A stretch of DNA of 21,499 nt, from contig JBKPNX010000252.1 of the NCBI GenBank assembly GCA_046732855.1, positions 1 to 21,499 of the forward strand, in the 5' to 3' direction. Below are positions 1 to 6,953 of the stretch, piece by piece. Each line of letters begins with the position of its first letter. Positions within the stretch are counted from its first letter, which is position 1. Made by a program: the position numbers and the translations under genes. Source of the DNA: JBKPNX01 sp046732855 (GTDB taxonomy: Bacteria > Pseudomonadota > Alphaproteobacteria > Geminicoccales > Geminicoccaceae). Below the pieces are notes generated by a model. It saw only the letters and a list, made by a program, of their open reading frames with translations, was not told where the DNA came from and ran no database searches.

Positions 1-1337
1 TCATAGTACAGCTGTGCCTCGATCTCATCTTGGTCCGTAAATGCGGCGAGATAGGCTCCCACATCCTCATCACGGAGGCTTTCAAGGCGGTCCAAACTAT
101 CCTTGATGCGCAATTTCTCGAACGCGAGCACGCCGTACTTAAACAGTGGCAGCCGTTGATCGTCATCGAGGCGCAGTTGATTTATCCGCCCGAAAAGCGT
201 TTCAGCGCGCTTCCGAGTGTCGGGCCCAAGTGATTCAAACCATTCACGGACGGCTTCAACACTAGTAGCTTGCCGAGTAGCCTCTTCCTTTCGAAGCCCT
301 CGCCAACGATTTTGAATGTGCTTAAGTTCACGACGTAGTTCGTCACGAAGTGTTTGGACTCTCGGGTCGTCCTCGATCAGCGCCTGACGGCTCGTCGTCG
401 CTATGTCTTCTTTTTCATCATCATCAAGCCAGTCCGCATTCACCTCCCCGATAACATAAGATGCGTATATTCCATCTTCACCAAACGACGCAAGCGTCGT
501 TTCTTGTGCGAGGCGACCGCGAGCCATGATGATGATCTCGTTAAGATTATCATCATCTTCATTCAACAGATCTGAGCTATTTTTGACGGTTCCAATCCAG
601 CCTTCGAATGCCGCGTCTCTCTCAAAGACTTTCTCGGCATTAATGGCCAGTCGTTTTGCCCTTAGCCCTCGCTCGCCGTAGATCCAGACGTACTGAACCT
701 TTCGAATGTACTCCCGCTCCTCGACACCAATCCTCTTGCCATTCACGGACACGGAGAAACCTTGTTCCTCTCCGATCACCGCAAACCGCCTGGCGAGTCG
801 CCGCCTAAGTGGTCCCTCAGAATGATCGATCGCCTTGCGAAGATGCCGAAGCGTGATCTTAGTTCCGCGATCCCCGCTAGCGTATGTCGCCTTGACAGCT
901 TGTGGCCGGTAGGTGGTGCTCCCCGCCTTGATTGCTTCTTCGATGTCGACTAGCCGCATGACCAGCCCACTCACCTCTCCATCTTTGGCGGAGTGAATCT
1001 CTATCTCGCGGGCGATCGAGAACAGAGAGAGCTTGCCTATCCCCTTTCTTCCCATGACGGCCCGGCCCTGAGGAGTCCGCGCAAAACCGCCCTCACGACG
1101 ACGGTAACCAATCTTCAAAAACTTATCATTGACGTCCTGCTCGGTCATCCCGATACCATCGTCTTCAATCACGATTTCACCGGATGTGACATGCAAGGAA
1201 ATACTAACATCGGAGGCGTCGGCATCCCAAGCGTTCGCCACGGCCTCCGAAACTACGGCAGGTACATTGCTGTAAAGCCTAATGCCTAGGTGATTCAGAA
1301 CGTTGAGATCAATAGACATCTCGTAGGGAGTACTCAT
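1..1337 (-). CDS. GHKL-fold ATPase of MutL/MORC-like type, R-M associated (partial, 3' end outside window)
   Basis: The frame is open from ATG at 1337 to the left edge with no stop, giving 445 visible residues. The N-terminus has the complete Bergerat (GHKL) ATP site: E31 and N35 in EAVANAWDAD (motif N), DDGIGM at 59-64 (G1), GRKGIGKLS at 96-104 (G2 lid) and a GDRGT motif at about 155-159. The short lid and the DDGIGM/GxKGIGKLS pattern resemble MutL, HSP90 and MORC-like ATPases rather than histidine kinases. The later part is charged and acidic (DDDEKED, long E/K/R stretches), probably helical, with no nuclease motif I can name. The start overlaps the methyltransferase stop by ATGA, so translation is probably coupled. 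Family knowledge: GHKL ATPases beside cytosine methyltransferases and Vsr genes occur in restriction-modification operons, where they are thought to be ATP-driven clamps on DNA. The specific role here is inferred. G+C is visibly lower than in the genes right of 3100. Confidence 0.85.
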   Translation of the reverse strand, partial: MSTPYEMSIDLNVLNHLGIRLYSNVPAVVSEAVANAWDADASDVSISLHVTSGEIVIEDDGIGMTEQDVNDKFLKIGYRRREGGFARTPQGRAVMGRKGIGKLSLFSIAREIEIHSAKDGEVSGLVMRLVDIEEAIKAGSTTYRPQAVKATYASGDRGTKITLRHLRKAIDHSEGPLRRRLARRFAVIGEEQGFSVSVNGKRIGVEEREYIRKVQYVWIYGERGLRAKRLAINAEKVFERDAAFEGWIGTVKNSSDLLNEDDDNLNEIIIMARGRLAQETTLASFGEDGIYASYVIGEVNADWLDDDEKEDIATTSRQALIEDDPRVQTLRDELRRELKHIQNRWRGLRKEEATRQATSVEAVREWFESLGPDTRKRAETLFGRINQLRLDDDQRLPLFKYGVLAFEKLRIKDSLDRLESLRDEDVGAYLAAFTDQDEIEAQLYY

Positions 1338-2404
1338 GGGATTTCCCGGGTATCATCGGCGATTGCGCGTGCGATAGCTCGCGCTAACTCCACCGGCACA
1401 GCATTACCGATCCAACGACCTATAGACTTAACTGCCACCGCCGTGCCCTGGGGAACGAAGGCGTAGTCTGGTGGGAACGATTGTAGAATTGCGGCTTCCC
1501 GAAGGGAGATCGCCCGGTCCTGCTCCGGATGGCCGAATCGCCCGCTCCCAAAGTTATGGCAAAGCGTCGTGATGGTGGGCGCAGGTTCGTCCCAGCGCAT
1601 CCGGCCGTAGACTGCGCCGTAGCCCCTGCCACGCCCACGACGGTGGCATGGCGCTCGTAGTACAGCCGGCCAGTCGCGCCAAGTGCCACCAGGCCGGGAG
1701 GCTCGGATTCGGCGAAGGTTCGTGTCACTTAGGCGGCTGGAGGTATGGAGCGGGTCACATGAGTCCACACCGCCTGCATTGATCGAGGGACAATCCGCAA
1801 TTGCATCCCTGACAGACAGCGGCGAATCATGGGAGGGCCGTGGTAGAAATACTGCACGATTGCGCGCCGCGATAACTACCAGCCGCCGACGTCGCTGGGG
1901 GACGCCGTAGTGCACAGCGTCGGCCACCCGCCATGTGACATGGTAGCCTGCCGCCCTGAGCGTCCGGCGCAACTCATCGAAAATCGCTCCGTTATCCACA
2001 TGGAGAAGGCGCGGCACGTTCTCCATTGTGACGTAGTCGGCTTGTATCTCGGCTGCGAGGTTGGCAAAAGTCTGGACGAGTTCCCACCGAGGGTCAGATC
2101 GCCCTTGACGGTACGTAGAGAACGGCTGGCAGGGAGCGCACCCCGCAAGTACCGTCGGACGATCCCCAGTGAACCACGACGATACATCCGAGGCAGTCAA
2201 CCGGGCGACATCAGCTTCGATGAATTCGGCGTTGTTGTTGCGCTCGAACGGGAAACGGCATGCTTGGTCGAGGTCATACCCCGCCAGAACCCGGAAGCCC
2301 TCGCGGACAAACCCGTGGCTCAGCCCACCTGCGCCGCAGAAAAGATCTACTACCTCCGCTGGCGCTCCGGGGCTCACTTCACTATCTTTGCCGGCTGCGC
2401 GCAT
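1334..2404 (-). CDS. DNA (cytosine-5-)-methyltransferase
   Basis: This is a C5-cytosine DNA methyltransferase that transfers methyl from S-adenosylmethionine. Counting from ATG at 2404 (356 aa), the visible motifs are motif I DLFCGAGGL at about 20-28 (SAM binding), motif IV GCAPCQPFS with catalytic C92, motif VI ENV at 128-130, motif VIII QRRRR at 171-175, the target-recognition region in between, and motif X IGNAVP near the C-terminus. Length is normal for a stand-alone type II enzyme; the target sequence cannot be read from the protein. I prefer ATG 2404 because AAGG lies 5 nt upstream; an in-frame TTG at 2446 would add 14 residues but has no evident ribosome site. Its stop overlaps the ATPase start (1334-1337), so the two form an operon. 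The Vsr gene diverges on the other side. It could be the modification arm of a defence system or an orphan Dcm-type enzyme; the ATPase partner favours the former. Confidence 0.93.
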   Translation of the reverse strand: MRAAGKDSEVSPGAPAEVVDLFCGAGGLSHGFVREGFRVLAGYDLDQACRFPFERNNNAEFIEADVARLTASDVSSWFTGDRPTVLAGCAPCQPFSTYRQGRSDPRWELVQTFANLAAEIQADYVTMENVPRLLHVDNGAIFDELRRTLRAAGYHVTWRVADAVHYGVPQRRRRLVVIAARNRAVFLPRPSHDSPLSVRDAIADCPSINAGGVDSCDPLHTSSRLSDTNLRRIRASRPGGTWRDWPAVLRAPCHRRGRGRGYGAVYGRMRWDEPAPTITTLCHNFGSGRFGHPEQDRAISLREAAILQSFPPDYAFVPQGTAVAVKSIGRWIGNAVPVELARAIARAIADDTREIP

Positions 2405-2513
2405 AGCTGCCTTGCGCCTCAGGCGAAACTCCGGTGCAAGTCTCAAGTCGTACTAGAATGTTATCAACCAAAACGCAATCGCTGCGCGCCACGTGCCGCG
2501 AGAGGGTGGGCAA
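2405..2513. promoter_or_regulatory. Divergent intergenic control region between methyltransferase and vsr
   Basis: The roughly 110 bp between the two divergent starts must hold promoters for both transcripts. It is AT-richer than its flanks around 2450-2480. On the minus strand TTGCGT followed after 17 nt by TAGTAC is a poor sigma-70-like match, so I do not assign exact elements. No C-protein-type palindromic operator is visible. Confidence 0.35.
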
Positions 2514-2969
2514 GTGAGCCGCCCTCCGTTCGAAGATGTCGAGCCGGCCCGAAGGTGGCTGATGTCCCGTGTTCGCGGAAAGAACACTACGCCAGAAATG
2601 CGGGTCCGTTTGATTACCCACGCCCTTGGATATCGCTACCGCCTGCATCGCTCCGATCTACCAGGTTCGCCAGACCTCGTTTTTCCCTCTCGGCACAAGG
2701 TGGTCTTTGTTCATGGCTGCTTCTGGCATCGTCACGACGGTTGCTCCAAAACGACCACACCCAGGACGCGCACCCAATTCTGGCAAGCCAAATTCGCCGC
2801 CAACATCGCGAGAGACCGCGGGACGGCAGGGCGGCTTCGAGATGCCGGCTGGGAGCAATTGGTCATATGGGAGTGCGAAACCGCCCATCCTGAGCAAGTC
2901 GCAGCAAAAATTGTCAGATTTCTGGGACGTAACGGCCGCCGGCCCTTAGACCATAGGCATGGCGAGTAG
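2514..2969 (+). CDS. vsr: Very short patch repair (Vsr)-family DNA mismatch endonuclease
   Basis: Vsr enzymes nick DNA 5' of T in T:G mismatches that arise by deamination of 5-methylcytosine, so they often accompany cytosine methyltransferases. The protein aligns with E. coli Vsr throughout: SRVRGKNTTPEMRVR near the N-terminus, LPGSPDLVF with the catalytic Asp, VFVHGCFWHRHDGC with the active-site His and zinc ligands, TRTQFWQAKFAANIARDR, and GWEQLVIWECE with the last zinc Cys. Compared with E. coli there is one extra residue before the second zinc Cys, a common variant. I chose GTG 2514 because GAGG lies 8 nt upstream; an in-frame GTG at 2493 would add 7 residues without a clear ribosome site. 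It is divergent from the methyltransferase, so it has its own promoter. In cassettes with GHKL ATPases, Vsr-fold proteins may act as the restriction nuclease instead of in repair; this is inference. Confidence 0.93.
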   Translation: MSRPPFEDVEPARRWLMSRVRGKNTTPEMRVRLITHALGYRYRLHRSDLPGSPDLVFPSRHKVVFVHGCFWHRHDGCSKTTTPRTRTQFWQAKFAANIARDRGTAGRLRDAGWEQLVIWECETAHPEQVAAKIVRFLGRNGRRPLDHRHGE

Positions 2970-2991
2970 TTGCCGCCCGTGTCAAATAGAA

Positions 2992-3011
2992 CCACCGCTG
3001 TCATCCGGTGG
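2992..3011. terminator. Weak hairpin downstream of vsr
   Basis: CCACCG at 2992-2997 pairs with CGGTGG at 3006-3011 around an 8-nt loop, 22 bp after the vsr stop. There is no T-tract, so it is at best a weak or Rho-assisted terminator. It lies between the convergent vsr and permease genes. Confidence 0.3.
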
Positions 3012-3119
3012 ATTGGAGGGATTCCGGGGGTGCGGTGTCGAGCGCGGCCTGGATCGGTCCGGGTATATCCGCGCTAGCAAATCGTCCATGGTTTCCGCTG
3101 GCTGGGGCAGCGCCGCCCC

Positions 3120-4268
3120 TCAAGTATACGGATCGGCCGCGTCCCTCAGCCCGTCGCCGAGGAAGTTGAAGGCGAGGACCACGAGGATCACAGGGACCAC
3201 GGGCAGCATCAGCCAGGGGTAGAGGGCGACGACGTTGATGTTCTGGGCCTCGGTCAGGAGCACGCCCCAGGACGTGATCGGCGGGCGCAGGCCAAGGCCG
3301 AGGAACGAGAGCGCGGTCTCGCCGAGGATCATCGCCGGGATCGAGAGCGTGGCCGACGCGATCAGGTGGCTCATGAAGGACGGCACGAGGTGGCGCAGGA
3401 TGATGCGCCTCGGGCGCGCGCCCATCAGCGCCGCGGCGGTCGCGAACTCCTCCTCGCGCAGGGCGAGGATCTTGGAGCGCACGGCGCGGGCGAGCCCGGT
3501 CCAGTCGATCAGGCCGAGGATGATGGTGATGCCGAAATAGATCCAGATCGGGTCCCAGGTGATCGGCAGCGCGGCCGAGAGCGCCATCCACAAAGGGAGC
3601 TCGGGGAACGAGCGGATCACCTCGATCGTGCGCTGCACCAGGTTGTCGATCCAGCCGCCGTAGTAGCCGGAGATGCCGCCGAGCAGGATGCCGAGCACGA
3701 AGGAGACGGTGATGCCGAACAGGCCGACGGTCAGCGAGATACGCGCGCCGTAGGTGATGCGCGAGAACAGGTCGCGGCCGAGGCGGTCGGTGCCCAAGAG
3801 GAACAGGGTGCCGTCCTCGGCCGGGCAGACGAAGTGGAAGTCCATGGGGACCAGGCCCCAGAAATTGTACTTGTCGCCGGCGCACATGAAGCGCAGCGGG
3901 TGGATCTCGGTCCGGTCGACCGTGTACTCGCGCTTCAGGTTCTCGAGGTTGAGCTCGAAGCTGAAGCCGTAAACGAAGGGGCCGATGAGGCGGCCGTCGT
4001 GGAACAGGTGGATCTGCTGGGGGGGAAAGTGGATGAAATCGGCGTGGCGGGTGTGCAGGTTATAGGGCGCGATGAATTCCGAGATCAGGATCGAGCCGTA
4101 ATTGAACAGGAGAAACCAGCCGGCGATGACGGCGAGGCGGTGGCGGCGGAACTTCCACCACATCAATTGCCACTGCGAGGCGGTGTAGAAGCGCTCCTGC
4201 TCGGGGGTGAGGCGCTCGACCTCGGCCGGGTCGAACGGCTCGGGATTGACGTAGTGGCGGACGCTCAT
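3120..4268 (-). CDS. Peptide-type ABC transporter permease (OppC/DppC family)
   Basis: This is an inner-membrane permease subunit of an oligopeptide/nickel-type ABC importer, 382 aa. A first membrane helix lies at about 44-66 (LAVIAGWFLLFNYGSILI). It is followed by an unusually long periplasmic segment (about 67-170), then GTDRLGRDLFSRITYGARIS, the standard entry to the permease domain, with five further hydrophobic segments. The EAA coupling loop reads EEFATAAALMGARPRRII. The C-terminus FNFLGDGLRDAADP is typical of the OppC family. The long periplasmic insert matches the YejE-like subgroup better than classical DppC (about 300 aa). The ATG overlaps the stop of the upstream permease by ATGA (4265-4268). 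No ATP-binding subunit follows; instead the strand runs into the accessory cassette. The substrate is unknown. Confidence 0.93.
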   Translation of the reverse strand: MSVRHYVNPEPFDPAEVERLTPEQERFYTASQWQLMWWKFRRHRLAVIAGWFLLFNYGSILISEFIAPYNLHTRHADFIHFPPQQIHLFHDGRLIGPFVYGFSFELNLENLKREYTVDRTEIHPLRFMCAGDKYNFWGLVPMDFHFVCPAEDGTLFLLGTDRLGRDLFSRITYGARISLTVGLFGITVSFVLGILLGGISGYYGGWIDNLVQRTIEVIRSFPELPLWMALSAALPITWDPIWIYFGITIILGLIDWTGLARAVRSKILALREEEFATAAALMGARPRRIILRHLVPSFMSHLIASATLSIPAMILGETALSFLGLGLRPPITSWGVLLTEAQNINVVALYPWLMLPVVPVILVVLAFNFLGDGLRDAADPYT

Positions 4269-5263
4269 CGGCCCTGGCCGGCGCCGAAGCGGATGCGCGG
4301 GTCGAGCGCGGCGAGCGCGAGGTCGGACACGAGCACGCCGAACACGGTCAAGAGCGCGAGCAGCATGAGGAACGAGCCGGCGAGGTACATGTCCTGGGTC
4401 TGCAGCGCGCGCAGCAGCATCGGCCCGGTGGTCGGCAGCGACATCACGATCGAGACGATCGCGGCGCCGGAGATGATCTGGGGCAAAAGGTTGCCGATGT
4501 CGGAGATGAACGGGTTCAAGGACATGCGCAGCGGGTATTTCATCAGCGCGCGGAACGGCGGCAGGCCCTTTGCTTTGGCGGTGACGACGTAGGGCTTCTG
4601 CAGCTCATCGAGCAGGTTGGCGCGCAGGCGGCGGATCATGCCGGCGGTGCCCGAAGCGCCGATCACGATCACCGGCACCCAGAGATGCGCGAGCACCGAG
4701 CCGAACTTCGCCCAGCTCATCGGCTGGTCGAGATACTTCGGGTCCATCAGGCCGCCGATAGAGGTGCCGAACACCACGTTCGCGAAGTAGAGCAGCACGA
4801 GCGCGAGCAGGAAGTTGGGCGTGGCGAGGCCGAGGAAGCCGAGCAAGGTCAGCGCGTGGTCGCTCACGCTGTACTTGTGGGTCGCGGAATAGACGCCGAT
4901 CGGGAACGACACCGCCCAGGTGAACAGGATGGTCGCGAACGACACGATGATGGTCAGCAGCATGCGATCGCCGACCACGTCCGAGACCGGCATGTCGTAT
5001 TCGAAGGAATAGCCTAGGTCACCGCGCAGCAGGCCGCCGACCCACAGGAGGTACTGCTGCCACCACGGTCGGTCCATGCCGTAGACCCGGCGCAGGTACT
5101 CGATCTTCTCGCCCTGGATGCTCTCGCCCTGGGCCTGCAGCTCGGCCATGTAGCTCTCGAGGTAGTCGCCGGGCGGCAGCTGGATGATCACGAAGGTGAT
5201 CAGGCTGATCGCCAGAAGCGTCGGCACCATGATCAGCAGGCGGTGCACCACGTAACGCAGCAA
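4265..5263 (-). CDS. Peptide-type ABC transporter permease (OppB/DppB family)
   Basis: This is the partner inner-membrane permease, 332 aa. It begins with the canonical first helix (RYVVHRLLIMVPTLLAIS, then LITFVIIQLPPGD). Next comes a periplasmic stretch ending in DRPWWQQYLLWVGGLLRGDLG, the family hallmark, then five further helices and the EAA-like loop PYVVTAKAKGLPPFRALMKY. The C-terminus LVSDLALAALDPRIRFG is typical. I place the start at TTG 5263 because GAGGAAGGGG lies immediately upstream; an ATG at 5338 would add 25 low-complexity residues not seen in the family. It heads a two-gene operon. No solute-binding-protein gene lies upstream (holA is there), so the importer must use components encoded elsewhere or be incomplete. 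Confidence 0.93.
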   Translation of the reverse strand: MLRYVVHRLLIMVPTLLAISLITFVIIQLPPGDYLESYMAELQAQGESIQGEKIEYLRRVYGMDRPWWQQYLLWVGGLLRGDLGYSFEYDMPVSDVVGDRMLLTIIVSFATILFTWAVSFPIGVYSATHKYSVSDHALTLLGFLGLATPNFLLALVLLYFANVVFGTSIGGLMDPKYLDQPMSWAKFGSVLAHLWVPVIVIGASGTAGMIRRLRANLLDELQKPYVVTAKAKGLPPFRALMKYPLRMSLNPFISDIGNLLPQIISGAAIVSIVMSLPTTGPMLLRALQTQDMYLAGSFLMLLALLTVFGVLVSDLALAALDPRIRFGAGQGR

Positions 5264-5292
5264 GGCCCCTTCCTCGATCCGCGGTCCGCACG

Positions 5293-5312
5293 CCGCAGCC
5301 GCGCGGCTGCGG
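5293..5312. repeat. Perfect 20-bp palindrome between holA and the permease operon
   Basis: CCGCAGCC at 5293-5300 and GGCTGCGG at 5305-5312 flank GCGC, so the whole 20 bp is self-complementary. It sits 66 bp after the holA stop and about 30 bp before the permease start. As RNA it would form a strong hairpin without a T-tract; as DNA it could be an operator. It may end the leuS-lptE-holA transcript or regulate the permeases. Confidence 0.45.
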
Positions 5313-5377
5313 GCCAATCCCGCAGCAGCCGTGGGCAAAGCGTACCGGCGCGCTCCGGCAATGCAAGAGCGCGATTG

Positions 5378-6439
5378 TTACGATCGCGCAGGGAGCGGAG
5401 CAGACGGCGCGGCCTCGGCGCAGAGCGCGAACAGCGCCTGCTGGCAAAGCACGCGTGCCGGCCAGCCGGTGGTCTTGCAGGCAATCTCCGCCTCGAGCAA
5501 GCGGGTCAGCGCGCGCGCCGCGCGCGCCGCGGGCCACAGGCGCAGCGCCGCCGCGACGCTGCTCTTGCGGCGGAAATGGATCGGGGGGCGGGCGCGCTCG
5601 ATTACCCGCTCGACCGGCTCGCCCCGCTCGACCAGCGCCGCCAGGCGGTGCAGGCGGGCGAAGTGGTTCGCCTGGGCGCGCACGAGGCGGACCGGGTGCT
5701 CGCCTTCGCCGAGCAGGCGCTCGAGGCAGCGCTCGAGCGCCGCCATGTCGCCGAGCGCGACGCCGTGCACCAGGTCGTCGAGGCCGAGCGCGGCGCTATC
5801 GCCGATCACGGCGGCGACGTCGGTGAGGGTGGCGCGGCGCGCCTCGCCGTGATGCGGTCCGTCATCGAGATAGAGCGCGAGCTTGTCGAGCTCCGCCCGG
5901 GTCAGACCCCGATCGGCGCCGACGTGGTCGAGCACGAAGGCGCGGGCGTCGGCATCCAGGCCGAGGCGGCGCTCGGCCAGCTGCTGGTCGACGAAGGCCG
6001 CCAGATCCCGCCCCTCGTCGCGGTAGCACGGCAGCGCGGCGGCGTTCGGCGCGCCCTCGATCAGCCGGCGCAGCGCCGAGCCGGCGGCGAGCTCGCCGGC
6101 ATCGATCACGACCAGCGCCTCGATCGCCGGCAGCGCCAGCAGGAGGCGGCACGCCGCGGTCGCCTGATCGCTCGCCTGGCGCAGGCGGATCACCCGGCGT
6201 CCGCCGAGGAGACAGAGCGAACGCGCCTCGTCGGCCAGGCGCGAGGGCTCGGCGCGCACCAGATCGACGCTGAGCTCAGAAGTGCGAAAAGGATCTCTGG
6301 GATCGTCGAGCACGGTCGTGATCAGACGCTCCACCCGCTCGCGCACGAGGCCCTCGTCGGCGCCGTGCACCAGGATCACCGGGCACGCCGGATCCGGCCG
6401 CCGGCAGAACCGCTCGATCTGAGCGCCGCTCAGCTTCAT
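5378..6439 (-). CDS. holA: DNA polymerase III subunit delta
   Basis: HolA is the clamp-opening subunit of the DNA polymerase III clamp loader; it binds the DnaN sliding clamp together with delta' and tau/gamma. The 353-aa product fits the family in length and pattern. It opens with MKLSGAQIERFCRR and the PVILVHGADEGLVRERVERL segment (strand plus helix of an AAA+-like fold without a Walker A, as expected for delta). RRVIRLRQASDQ and EALVVIDAGELAAGSALR follow. The alpha-helical C-terminal collar contains HPVRLVRAQANHFARLHRL. The start overlaps the lptE stop by ATGA (6436-6439), so it is translationally coupled. This lptE-holA pairing after leuS is conserved in many proteobacteria. Confidence 0.94.
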   Translation of the reverse strand: MKLSGAQIERFCRRPDPACPVILVHGADEGLVRERVERLITTVLDDPRDPFRTSELSVDLVRAEPSRLADEARSLCLLGGRRVIRLRQASDQATAACRLLLALPAIEALVVIDAGELAAGSALRRLIEGAPNAAALPCYRDEGRDLAAFVDQQLAERRLGLDADARAFVLDHVGADRGLTRAELDKLALYLDDGPHHGEARRATLTDVAAVIGDSAALGLDDLVHGVALGDMAALERCLERLLGEGEHPVRLVRAQANHFARLHRLAALVERGEPVERVIERARPPIHFRRKSSVAAALRLWPAARAARALTRLLEAEIACKTTGWPARVLCQQALFALCAEAAPSAPLPARS

Positions 6440-6951
6440 GTGGGCGCGGGCATCCTGGCGAACTCCACGGCGAGCAGCGTGCGGATCTCGGTCGCGACCT
6501 CCTGCGCGGCGCGCCGCTCGGCGGTCTGCGAGGCGATCAGATCGGCGTAGGGCTGGCGGCTGACGTTATAGCTCGAGATCCGCTGCACGGCCGAGTTGAC
6601 TAGGACGTTGCTCGTCGCCTTGTCGCGCAGCTGGAACTCTGCGGTCAGCGCCAGATTGTAGCGCGTGATCGTGCTGTCGAGCTGGATCGCGAGCGGCGTC
6701 GCGCTGCTGCTCAGGCTGACGTCGAGAACGTAGCGCGGCGGTACCTGAGCGGTGGCCGGGTTCAGCTCGTCCAGGAGCGCGTTGCGCAGCAGGTAGCCGA
6801 GCCGGCCGCCCAGGCCCTGGATCTCGATCGCCGCGAGCTCGCTCTGCGCCGCGGTATTGTCCGCACCCTTCGCCAGATACAGCGGCCGGAAGTTGCAGGC
6901 GCCAAGGCCCCCGGCCAGAGCCAGCAGCAGTGCGCGGCGGCGCAGCGCCAT
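6436..6951 (-). CDS. lptE: LPS-assembly lipoprotein LptE
   Basis: LptE is the outer-membrane lipoprotein that plugs the LptD barrel during lipopolysaccharide insertion. The 171-aa product starts with a signal peptide (MALRRRALLLALAGGLGAC) whose lipobox ends at C19, followed by NFRPLY, the typical alphaproteobacterial LptE mature N-terminus. The rest shows the short alternating strands of the family (YVLDVSLSSSATPLAIQ, YNLALTAEFQLRD) and ends in helix-rich AQEVATEIRTLLA. It starts 2 bp after the leuS stop and overlaps holA by 4 bp, so it lies in the middle of a three-gene operon. Assignment rests on sequence pattern and on the conserved leuS-lptE-holA order. The same frame stays open upstream through leuS, but that extension is not coding. 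Confidence 0.92.
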   Translation of the reverse strand: MALRRRALLLALAGGLGACNFRPLYLAKGADNTAAQSELAAIEIQGLGGRLGYLLRNALLDELNPATAQVPPRYVLDVSLSSSATPLAIQLDSTITRYNLALTAEFQLRDKATSNVLVNSAVQRISSYNVSRQPYADLIASQTAERRAAQEVATEIRTLLAVEFARMPAPT

Positions 6952-6953
6952 CC

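Noticed and set aside
2405..2513. C-protein (controller) operator between methyltransferase and vsr
   Set aside because: No paired palindromic boxes are visible and no controller gene lies in the window.
1683..2893. Plus-strand frames opposite the methyltransferase, including a 327-codon frame
   Set aside because: No recognisable domain, and the minus strand carries all cytosine-methyltransferase motifs.
2970..3119. tRNA or att site at the island junction
   Set aside because: No cloverleaf-like sequence, no flanking direct repeat and no integrase can be seen inside the window.
5513..5535. GC alternating tract resembling a simple repeat or Z-DNA site
   Set aside because: It is explained by Arg-Ala codons in the helical C-terminal part of holA; no periodic unit extends beyond it.
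3366..6550. Long plus-strand frames opposite the permeases and holA
   Set aside because: Low-complexity E/A/R/D-rich translations mirror the opposite-strand coding; no ribosome sites or family signatures.
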